Positions 1-5,168 of a DNA stretch of 6,432 nucleotides are shown here, piece after piece (positions within the stretch are counted from its first letter, which is position 1; each line of letters starts with the position of its first letter). The notes under the pieces were generated by a model, which did no database searches, had not been told where the DNA came from, and saw only the letters and a list, made by a program, of their open reading frames with translations. The DNA is from Deltaproteobacteria bacterium. Lineage in GTDB: Bacteria; Desulfobacterota; Desulfuromonadia; Geobacterales; Geobacteraceae. The position numbers and the translations under genes were made by a program. The stretch lies in the NCBI GenBank assembly GCA_021810985.1, contig JAJZQA010000157.1, forward strand, positions 1 through 6,432, read 5' to 3'.

Positions 1-34
1 AAGAAAACCCCTGCAAAACTGCAGGGGTTTTCTT
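1..34. terminator. Bidirectional intrinsic terminator
   Basis: Bases 1-15 (AAGAAAACCCCTGCA) are the exact reverse complement of bases 20-34, with a 4-base AAAC loop. The G+C-rich core (CCCCTGCA) is flanked by A-tracts on one side and T-tracts on the other, so both RNA strands would form a stable stem ending in a U-rich run (TTTTCTT). It lies about 120 bases past the stop of the epimerase gene and would end the minus-strand transcript. It may also end a convergent transcript from outside the window. Seen directly; function inferred from the classic hairpin plus U-run form. Confidence 0.9.
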
Positions 35-132
35 TATGCATGGCTCTCATCGTGAAAATTTACCTGTATTCAAGGGAAAAAATGCTTTTGACCAATCTCA
101 GGATCACCTGACAATGTAATCCGTTTTCAACC

Positions 133-153
133 AAAAACTAAAAACTAAAAACT
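133..153. repeat. Three perfect AAAAACT heptads after the epimerase stop
   Basis: Three identical 7-base units AAAAACT lie at 133-139, 140-146 and 147-153, preceded by AACC. The array ends two bases from the epimerase stop codon (TAG at 158-156). In coding sense it reads as repeated AGTTTTT directly after the stop. Related heptads occur at 2111-2138, 2179-2294 and 3279-3306, with single units near 1273-1279 and 3461-3467. Confidence 0.85.
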
Positions 154-155
154 CA

Positions 156-1163
156 CTACTGGTAGTACCCCCGATACCACTCCACAAACCGCCCGATCCC
201 CTCTTCAATCGACGTTTTCGGCGCAAAACCGACATCGCGCATCAGATCATCCACGTCAGCGCAGGTGGCGGGTACATCTCCCGGCTGAATGGGGAGCAGA
301 TTCCGGATTGCCTTCTTGCCGAGTTTTTCTTCCAGCACCTCGATGAAGCGCAGCAGCTCCACCGGGCTGTTGTTGCCGATATTGTAAATCCGGTACGGCG
401 CATAGCTGGTGCCGGGGTCGGGCTGATCTCCGCTCCAGGCCGGGTTTGCCGTTGCGGTCCGGTCCGTCACCCGAATCACACCCTCGACGATATCGTCCAC
501 AAAGGTGAAATCCCGCCGCATCTTTCCTTCATTGTAGACATCGATCGGTTTCCCCTCGAGAATTGCCTTGGTAAAGAGAAAGAGCGCCATGTCGGGACGC
601 CCCCAGGGACCGTACACGGTGAAGAAACGCAGGCCGGTGCAGGGGATTTGGTAGAGGCTGGCGTAGGTGTGGGCCATCAGTTCGTTGGCTTTTTTGGTTG
701 CGGCATAGAGGGAGACCGGGTGGTCTACGTTGTCATGCACGGAAAAGGGCATCCGGGTGTTGGCGCCATACACGGAGCTGGATGAGGCATAGGCCAGGTG
801 TTCCACCTCATTGTGCCGGCAGCCTTCGAGGATATTCATGAAGCCGCTGATGTTGCTGTCGATATAGGCATGGGGGTTGATCAGCGAATAACGGACGCCG
901 GCCTGGGCTGCCAGGTGCACAACCTTGTTGAACCGCCCTTCCGCAAACAGCCGAGCCATCCCGTCCCGGTCGGCCAGGTCACCCCTGATGAAGGTAAAGC
1001 CGTCGCGCCCCTCCAGCTGCTTCAGCCGTGCTTCTTTCAGGGTCACGTCATAATAGTCGTTGAGATTATCGAAGCCGACCACCTCATCGCCCCGCTCCAG
1101 CAGCCGCCGGGATAAGTGGAAACCGATAAAACCGGCGGCGCCGGTGACGAGAATTTTTGCCAT
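156..1163 (-). CDS. UDP-glucuronate 4-epimerase-type NAD-dependent epimerase
   Basis: This is a 335-residue extended short-chain dehydrogenase/reductase that most likely interconverts UDP-glucuronate and UDP-galacturonate in the cytoplasm for surface polysaccharide. The Rossmann motif GxxGxxG is at residues 8-14 (GAAGFIG). Asp32 in FDNLNDYYDV would bind the adenosine ribose, and that string is characteristic of the UDP-GlcA 4-epimerase group rather than GalE. The catalytic pair is Tyr153/Lys157 (YAATK), with the Ser-rich SSSSVYG at 127-133. RRDFTFVDDIVEG (216-228) and LPIQPGDVPATCAD (290-303) are also typical of the group. Length is normal for the family. The ATG is preceded by a purine-rich GAGGGG tract (about 1173-1178). 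It is the last gene before the terminator at 1-34. An alternative is another UDP-hexuronate or HexNAcA epimerase; substrate is inferred from family motifs only. Confidence 0.9.
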   Translation of the reverse strand: MAKILVTGAAGFIGFHLSRRLLERGDEVVGFDNLNDYYDVTLKEARLKQLEGRDGFTFIRGDLADRDGMARLFAEGRFNKVVHLAAQAGVRYSLINPHAYIDSNISGFMNILEGCRHNEVEHLAYASSSSVYGANTRMPFSVHDNVDHPVSLYAATKKANELMAHTYASLYQIPCTGLRFFTVYGPWGRPDMALFLFTKAILEGKPIDVYNEGKMRRDFTFVDDIVEGVIRVTDRTATANPAWSGDQPDPGTSYAPYRIYNIGNNSPVELLRFIEVLEEKLGKKAIRNLLPIQPGDVPATCADVDDLMRDVGFAPKTSIEEGIGRFVEWYRGYYQ

Positions 1164-1187
1164 TCGAAAACCCCCCTCAGAAAATCA

Positions 1188-1201
1188 GTGATGAGTTGTG
1201 A
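1188..1201. repeat. Two degenerate GTKRTGA heptads
   Basis: GTGATGA (1188-1194) is followed directly by GTTGTGA (1195-1201). They sit about 25 bases upstream of the epimerase ATG. The sequence differs from the A-rich heptads elsewhere in the window but has the same 7-base period. Two units could be chance. Confidence 0.4.
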
Positions 1202-1203
1202 GC

Positions 1204-1262
1204 GTAGGGGCAGGCCCCCGTGCCTGCCCACAGAAAACCGGGGACAACCACAGAGGGCGCCC
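1204..1262. repeat. G/C-rich palindromic intergenic element
   Basis: The spacer between pgeF and the epimerase contains GGGCAGGC (1208-1215) and its exact complement GCCTGCCC (1222-1229) around a 6-base CCCCGT loop. It is followed by a second small palindrome, GGGCGCCC, at 1255-1262. The leading GTAGGGGC is a start often seen in dispersed palindromic intergenic repeats, so this is probably one copy of a genome-wide family. There is no T-run after the stem on either strand, so it is not a classic intrinsic terminator. It could still stabilise the 3' end of the pgeF transcript. Confidence 0.6.
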
Positions 1263-1284
1263 CCCACCAACCCAAAAACAGCTT

Positions 1285-2088
1285 CTATTTCTCTTGCAGC
1301 ATAATAAAGCCCATCTGGCGGCCGGTTTCGCCCTTGTCGCGCCGATAGGAGAAGAACAGGTCCTTTTCGCAGGAAACACAGAGGCTGCTGGCTTCCACGT
1401 TCTTTTCTGCGAGACCGGCCCTGAACAGTTGATTGCGGTTGGCTTCAGTCAGGTCCAGGCGCCATTTGCCGGGGCCGGATGCCTTGGCAAAGGATTCGAA
1501 CGGCATGGTCCCGGTGCGGAAAGCCTCGGCTACCGGTGCGTCCACCTCGTAGCAGCAGGGGCCGATGGCCGGACCGATTGAGGCCAGGATGGCGCCGGGA
1601 TCCGAGCCGAAGACAGTGACCATCGCATCAACCCCTTTTCTGGCGATGCCCTGGGCGGTTCCCTTCCAGCCGGCATGGAGGGCGGCGATTACCCGCTTGA
1701 CCGGATCCAGAAGCAGGATCGGCACACAATCCGCCACGCAGATTCCGATCATCACCCCGGGCTGATTGGTAACTATACCGTCGCATTCCAATTTCTGAAA
1801 ATGGGAAAAATCTTCGTTGGGTTCGTCCAGTACCAGAAGGTCTGCACCATGCACCTGGGTGACGGAGACCAGTCGCTCTAGCCGGGTACCGAAGGCCCTG
1901 GTCAGCAGGCTCCGGTTTCCCTCGACGCTGTGGCAGGAGTCCTGGGTGGAAAGACCCAGGTTCAAAGAGTTATAAGGAGGGCGCGAGACCCCTTCGTGGC
2001 GAGTGGTAAATCCCTGGGCCGAAATGCCCGGGGCGGCCAGCAATTGCGAGCCGAAATAGTGGACTTTGCCTGATTTCTGTAACTGCAC
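1285..2088 (-). CDS. pgeF: Peptidoglycan editing factor PgeF (YfiH/LACC1 family)
   Basis: This 267-residue protein belongs to the YfiH/DUF152 family, once annotated as polyphenol oxidase or laccase. E. coli PgeF is reported to limit mis-incorporation of L-Ser in place of L-Ala in peptidoglycan precursors; relatives such as human LACC1 act on purine nucleosides. The zinc ligands expected for the family are visible: His80 in QVHG, Cys121 in VADC and His138 in HAGW. FTTRHEGVSRPPYNSLNLG (27-45), GPAIGPCCYEV (172-182) and the C-terminal FFSYRRDKGETGRQMGFI are also diagnostic. I start it at GTG 2088-2086 because AAGGAG lies 6 bases upstream and homology begins there. The frame is open to an ATG at 2202, but the extra 38 residues are translated intergenic heptad repeats and plainly non-native. 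It lies downstream of rluD, as in E. coli, and is probably co-transcribed with it. Confidence 0.93.
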   Translation of the reverse strand: MQLQKSGKVHYFGSQLLAAPGISAQGFTTRHEGVSRPPYNSLNLGLSTQDSCHSVEGNRSLLTRAFGTRLERLVSVTQVHGADLLVLDEPNEDFSHFQKLECDGIVTNQPGVMIGICVADCVPILLLDPVKRVIAALHAGWKGTAQGIARKGVDAMVTVFGSDPGAILASIGPAIGPCCYEVDAPVAEAFRTGTMPFESFAKASGPGKWRLDLTEANRNQLFRAGLAEKNVEASSLCVSCEKDLFFSYRRDKGETGRQMGFIMLQEK

Positions 2089-2094
2089 GAAAAA

Positions 2095-2100
2095 CTCCTT
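2095..2100 (-). promoter_or_regulatory. Ribosome binding site fixing the pgeF GTG start
   Basis: In coding sense the sequence reads AAAGGAG, then TTTTTC, then GTG (2088-2086). The AAGGAG core with a 6-base spacer is the strongest Shine-Dalgarno site in the window. It selects the GTG over the upstream in-frame ATG at 2202. Confidence 0.85.
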
Positions 2101-2110
2101 TAGAGAGGCG

Positions 2111-2138
2111 GTTTTAAGTTTTTGATTTTTAGTTTTGA
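2111..2138. repeat. Four T-rich heptads upstream of pgeF
   Basis: The plus strand reads GTTTTAA, GTTTTTG, ATTTTTA, GTTTTGA in perfect 7-base register. In pgeF sense this is an A-rich leader just before the ribosome binding site. Bases 2118-2134 are the exact reverse complement of 2264-2280 in the same spacer. Confidence 0.8.
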
Positions 2139-2178
2139 GTTGGGAAACCTTTTGTTCGCCTTTGTTTTGTTTTGCACT

Positions 2179-2294
2179 TCTTACGTTCTGGCCATGAACC
2201 AAAAATCAAGAACCAAAAACCAAAAACTGAATTTATCATCTTATGTCTTACGTTTCGGCCTTTAACTAAAAATCAAAAACCAAAAACTAAGAAC
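2179..2294. repeat. Two 49-bp direct copies built of seven heptads each
   Basis: Copy 1 (2179-2227) reads TCTTACG, TTCTGGC, CATGAAC, CAAAAAT, CAAGAAC, CAAAAAC, CAAAAAC. Copy 2 (2246-2294) reads TCTTACG, TTTCGGC, CTTTAAC, TAAAAAT, CAAAAAC, CAAAAAC, TAAGAAC. They align without gaps at a 67-base offset, and I count 41 of 49 bases identical. Copy 2 runs into rluD, whose TAG stop (2289-2287) and last codons lie inside it. Confidence 0.8.
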
Positions 2295-3243
2295 AGCTTT
2301 TTTCAAGGTGTTCTAAAATCCGGGCCATATCCTCCGGCAGTGGCGAGGAGAATTCCAGGAACTCGCCGCTGACCGGGTGAAGAAAGCCGAGGATGCGGGC
2401 GTGGAGCGCCTGTCGTCCCAATTTCCTGATCAGTGCCTGCAGTGCCGGATCCTTCAGTCCGGTAAGGCGGCCGGAGCTGCCGTAGACCGGGTCTCCCAGC
2501 AGCGGAAAGCCCGCCTCGGAGAGATGGACGCGAATCTGGTGGGTGCGGCCGGTTTCCAGGCGCAGCTCCACGGCCGTTACCGGACCGTAGCGGCCGATCA
2601 CCTTCCAGTGGGTTACGGCATGCTTGCCCCGGCGGGCGTTACCCGACATTTTCTTCCGGTCCACCGGGTGGCGGCCGATGGCCGCTTCGATCCGGCCCTT
2701 ATCGGTTTTTGGCGAACCGTAGACCAGGGCAAAATAGACCCGCTTGATGCTGTGCTCCTCGAACTGGCGGGCCAACGCCAGGTGGGCCTGGTCGTTTTTC
2801 GCCACCACAATGACGCCGGTTGTGTCTTTATCGATGCGGTGCACAATCCCCGGGCGGATCTCGCCGCCAATTCCGGAAAGATCGTCGCAGTGGGAGAGCA
2901 GGGCATTCACCAGGGTTCCGTCAGGGTTCCCGGCTCCGGGATGCACCGACATTCCGGCCGCCTTGTCCAATACGATCAGGTCGCTGTCTTCGTAGAGAAT
3001 CACCAGGGGAAGCTCTTCAGCCAGGGGTACGGCAGGCGCGGGCGGGGGGATTTCGATAAAAACCTGTTCGCCGCCCTTCAGTTTCAGGGAAGGACGGGGT
3101 GGGACACCATTCACCGTGATCAGCCCTGTGTCAATCAGGCGCTGAACCGCGGAGCGGGTAAGTTCAGGAACCTCGCGGGAAATAAACAGGTCGAGACGTT
3201 CCGGCGAATTGTCAAAGGGGTAGGTCAGTTCTATGCTTTTCAC
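2287..3243 (-). CDS. rluD: 23S rRNA pseudouridine(1911/1915/1917) synthase RluD
   Basis: This 318-residue protein is a RluA-family pseudouridine synthase of the RluD type, which in E. coli isomerises uridines in helix 69 of 23S rRNA. An N-terminal S4 RNA-binding domain spans roughly residues 15-62 (RLDLFISREVPELTRSAVQ, then LITVNG). The catalytic motif HRIDKDTTG is at 135-143 with Asp138 as the nucleophile. LVNALLSH, RLETGRTHQIRVHL (about 228-241) and LLGDPVYG (248-255) are standard family motifs. Start is GTG at 3243-3241; Shine-Dalgarno signal is weak, but there is no better in-frame start before the upstream TAA. The TAG stop and final Cys-Ser codons fall in a heptad repeat, so the extreme C-terminus has been shaped by that element. 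It is followed after 198 bases by pgeF, its usual partner. Confidence 0.95.
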   Translation of the reverse strand: MKSIELTYPFDNSPERLDLFISREVPELTRSAVQRLIDTGLITVNGVPPRPSLKLKGGEQVFIEIPPPAPAVPLAEELPLVILYEDSDLIVLDKAAGMSVHPGAGNPDGTLVNALLSHCDDLSGIGGEIRPGIVHRIDKDTTGVIVVAKNDQAHLALARQFEEHSIKRVYFALVYGSPKTDKGRIEAAIGRHPVDRKKMSGNARRGKHAVTHWKVIGRYGPVTAVELRLETGRTHQIRVHLSEAGFPLLGDPVYGSSGRLTGLKDPALQALIRKLGRQALHARILGFLHPVSGEFLEFSSPLPEDMARILEHLEKSCS

Positions 3244-3257
3244 GGGTACAGGATACA
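3244..3257. repeat. Two GGRTACA heptads at the rluD start
   Basis: GGGTACA (3244-3250) and GGATACA (3251-3257) lie back to back directly before the rluD GTG, where a Shine-Dalgarno sequence would be expected. They leave the gene with only a weak ribosome binding site. With two units the repeat is suggestive rather than firm. Confidence 0.4.
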
Positions 3258-3278
3258 GGAGTTTCAGGGGAAAAAACA

Positions 3279-3306
3279 GTTTTTAGTTTTTGGTTTTTGG
3301 TTTTGA
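3279..3306. repeat. Four T-rich heptads upstream of rluD
   Basis: The plus strand reads GTTTTTA, GTTTTTG, GTTTTTG, GTTTTGA in exact register. In rluD sense this is an A-rich leader 35-65 bases before the start. The array is inverted relative to the A-rich copies beyond the rluD stop (2179-2294), so rluD is bracketed by inverted heptad arrays. Confidence 0.82.
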
Positions 3307-3328
3307 GTTAAAAACGGGCTCGCTTTTC

Positions 3329-3374
3329 TGTCCCGCCTCAAATCAGAAAGTCAATTTCCGGCTGAGGCGGGACA
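3329..3374. repeat. 12-bp perfect inverted repeat in the manB-rluD spacer
   Basis: TGTCCCGCCTCA (3329-3340) is the exact reverse complement of TGAGGCGGGACA (3363-3374), separated by 22 bases. The loop contains a smaller GAAA/TTTC stem. No T-run follows the arms on either strand, so this is not a standard intrinsic terminator. It could be a dispersed palindromic repeat, a factor-binding site or an mRNA-stabilising hairpin. Confidence 0.7.
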
Positions 3375-3401
3375 AGAACGGATGAGAAGAATGCATAGTT
3401 T

Positions 3402-3434
3402 TTCAGGGACTACATGCAAGCTGTACTCCCTGAA
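3402..3434. other. Hairpin downstream of manB
   Basis: TTCAGGGA (3402-3409) pairs with TCCCTGAA (3427-3434). After a C/C mismatch, TACA pairs with TGTA, leaving a 7-base TGCAAGC loop. It begins about 34 bases past the manB stop in coding sense. Adenines rather than thymines follow it on the minus strand, so it may protect or attenuate the transcript rather than end it by the intrinsic mechanism. Confidence 0.6.
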
Positions 3435-3467
3435 TAGTTCAAGTGCTCTAATTTTGCAACCAAAAAC

Positions 3468-4832
3468 CTACCCCCTAATCAAATGAAGCAACAACCCCGT
3501 CTTTCTCTCCATCAGTTCGATGTCCCCGCGTGTTTCAACATTCAGCCGGATCACCGGTTCGGTGTTGGACATGCGCAGGTTGAAACGCCAGTTTTCAAAG
3601 ATCATGCTCAGGCCGTCGGTGCGGTCGATCTCGGCGTCCCTGTCGGCGAAGTATTCCTCTACCCGCTGCAGGACGGCGCACGGGTCGGCGACGGTGGAGT
3701 TGATTTCTCCGGGCGAGGGGAACAGCGCCATGCGTTCGCTCACCAGTGCCGAGAGGGAGGACTGACGACGGCTCATCAACTCCACCACCAGCAGCCAGGG
3801 GATCATGCCACTATCGCAGTAGGCGAAATCACGGAAGTAGTGGTGGGCGCTCATTTCACCGCCGTAAATGGCGTCTTCGGCGCGCATCCGTTCCTTGATG
3901 AAGGCGTGGCCGGTTTTGCTCTGGATCGGAATGCCGCCTGCGGCGGTGACCATATCGATCGTGTTCCAGGTGAGGCGCGGATCGTGGATAATCTTTTCCC
4001 CCGGATGCTTGAGCAGGAAGGCTTCGGCCAAGAGGCCGACGATGTAGTAACCTTCGATGAATTCGCCCCGGTCGTCGAAGAGGAAACAGCGGTCGAAATC
4101 GCCATCCCAGGCGATGCCGGCATCGGCGCCGTGAGTCCGTACCGCTTCAGCGGTGGCGGCGCGGCATTCCGGCAGCAGCGGGTTGGGGATGCCGTTGGGG
4201 AAGGTGCCGTCCGGTTCGTGGTGGACCTTGATGAACTGGAGCGGCACCTCTGCCGCCGCCAGACGCTCTTCCAGGGCATCGATCACGTGCCCGGCCGCGC
4301 CATTGCCGGCATTGACCACCAGCTTCAACGGGCGCAGGCAGGACAGGTCCAGATAGCCGAGCAGGTGCTCGACATAGTCGGCCAGAATATTCACGCTGGT
4401 CAGGCTGCCGCGCCGGGTCACCGGCGGAAAGTTGTTTTCTTCCGCCAATCGCTGGATCTCTTTCAGGCCGGTATCGCCGCTGATCGGCTTCGCCCCGCCG
4501 CGAACCAGTTTCATGCCGTTGTAGTCGGCCGGGTTGTGGCTGGCGGTGACTTCGATGCCGCCATCCACGTCCAGGTGAAAGGCGGCAAAATACACTTCTT
4601 CGGTCCCGGTCATGCCGAGATCGACAACGTCGGCCCCGGAGTCCAGCAGTCCCTCGGTCAGGGCGGCTTTCAACGTTTCGCTGGTCAGCCGCACATCGCC
4701 GCCCACCGCCACACGGCGCGGTTTCAGGAACTCGCCGAAGGCCCGGCCGATCCGGTAGGCGACCTCTTCGTTCAACTCGTCGCCGAGCTTGCCGCGGATG
4801 TCGTATGCTTTGAAACAGGTAAGTTTTTTCAT
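3468..4832 (-). CDS. manB: Phosphomannomutase CpsG/ManB
   Basis: This 454-residue enzyme of the alpha-D-phosphohexomutase superfamily converts mannose-6-phosphate to mannose-1-phosphate, the step before GDP-mannose. The phosphoserine loop TASHNP is at 96-101 with Ser98 as the phosphorylated residue. The magnesium loop DGDFDR is at 243-248, the sugar-binding loop GEMSAHH at 325-331, and the phosphate-binding loop RMSNTEPVIRLN at 420-431. The start MKKLTCFKAYDIRGKLG and the stretch HYFRDFAYCDSGMIPWLL closely resemble E. coli CpsG (about 456 residues) rather than the bifunctional AlgC group, so mannose specificity is likely. The ATG (4832-4830) has GGAG 5 bases upstream. A TTGACA promoter lies about 55 bases further up, so it probably starts its own transcript. 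A single CAAAAAC unit (plus strand) touches the stop codon. Confidence 0.94.
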   Translation of the reverse strand: MKKLTCFKAYDIRGKLGDELNEEVAYRIGRAFGEFLKPRRVAVGGDVRLTSETLKAALTEGLLDSGADVVDLGMTGTEEVYFAAFHLDVDGGIEVTASHNPADYNGMKLVRGGAKPISGDTGLKEIQRLAEENNFPPVTRRGSLTSVNILADYVEHLLGYLDLSCLRPLKLVVNAGNGAAGHVIDALEERLAAAEVPLQFIKVHHEPDGTFPNGIPNPLLPECRAATAEAVRTHGADAGIAWDGDFDRCFLFDDRGEFIEGYYIVGLLAEAFLLKHPGEKIIHDPRLTWNTIDMVTAAGGIPIQSKTGHAFIKERMRAEDAIYGGEMSAHHYFRDFAYCDSGMIPWLLVVELMSRRQSSLSALVSERMALFPSPGEINSTVADPCAVLQRVEEYFADRDAEIDRTDGLSMIFENWRFNLRMSNTEPVIRLNVETRGDIELMERKTGLLLHLIRG

Positions 4833-4883
4833 GCTATCTCCAATAAAATACGAATTTAAGATTCACTCGGTGCTATCAGGCTA

Positions 4884-4912
4884 AAAGTATTACCGTTGCA
4901 GGGAAGTGTCAA
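4884..4912 (-). promoter_or_regulatory. Probable sigma-70-type promoter for manB
   Basis: In coding sense a perfect -35 box TTGACA (4912-4907) is followed after 17 bases by TACTTT (4889-4884), a weak -10 box; TAATAC overlaps it at a shorter spacing. Transcription would begin near 4877 and give a leader of about 45 bases with the GGAG site at 4841-4838. The -35 and spacing are good and the -10 is imperfect. Confidence 0.55.
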
Positions 4913-4920
4913 GGAGATAG

Positions 4921-5168
4921 GCCTGGGGGAGAGACCCCCACTTGAAATGGTGACAGATTTTTTGCTGGGTTCCGGAAATAGGGGCTGTCATTATGTGGCT
5001 TTTCCACCATAAGTCCCGAATTTGCCGACTTACAGTTCCTGGACCGCAATCATGACAGCATGCTTTGGCACCTCGGCCTGCGGCTATTCGGCAGTTTCAA
5101 CTCAGGACCGCGCGGGACACAGCGAAAAGCGCAAATGACATAAAATCTCAGTGCACATGCAATGAAAT
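4921..5168. other. Gene-free spacer with clustered small hairpins
   Basis: No convincing reading frame was found here. Several inverted repeats are visible: TGGGGG/CCCCCA at 4924-4929/4935-4940; TGACAG/CTGTCA at 4951-4956/4985-4990, enclosing TTCCGGAA; TATGTGG paired with CCACCATA through one bulged C at 4992-5011; and TAAGTC/GACTTA at 5010-5015/5027-5032. From 5033 to the dehydrogenase stop I see only a repeated GGACCGC (5041-5047, 5105-5111). The first half resembles decayed palindromic repeat elements of the REP kind, but no transposase is present. No clear terminator follows the dehydrogenase. Confidence 0.5.

Noticed and set aside
133..153. T-rich heptads in coding sense as a complete intrinsic terminator
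   Set aside because: No G+C-rich stem precedes the T-tracts; the hairpin at 1-34 is the better terminator.
2111..2294. CRISPR-like array
   Set aside because: Units are only 7 bases, directly abutting and degenerate, with no unique spacers and no cas genes.
2377..3306. A 309-codon open frame on the plus strand
   Set aside because: It is antisense to rluD, which carries all expected catalytic motifs; its last codons even read through the heptad repeat.
3483..4859. A 458-codon open frame on the plus strand
   Set aside because: It lies almost wholly opposite manB, has no recognisable domain, and arises from the G+C-rich codons of the real gene read in antisense.
5065..5082. Possible sigma-54 promoter (TGGCAC...CTGC)
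   Set aside because: The GG-to-GC spacing is one base too long, the strand points into the 3' end of tviB, and no gene lies downstream of it.
5015..5111. Possible duplicated unit ending in GGACCGC (5015-5047 and 5081-5111)
   Set aside because: Only the final 7 bases match well; the rest aligns at little better than chance by hand.
4951..5168. Remnant of a transposase gene in the tviB-manB spacer
   Set aside because: Translation of the minus-strand frames gave stops and no recognisable transposase motif; only the small palindromes suggest a mobile origin.
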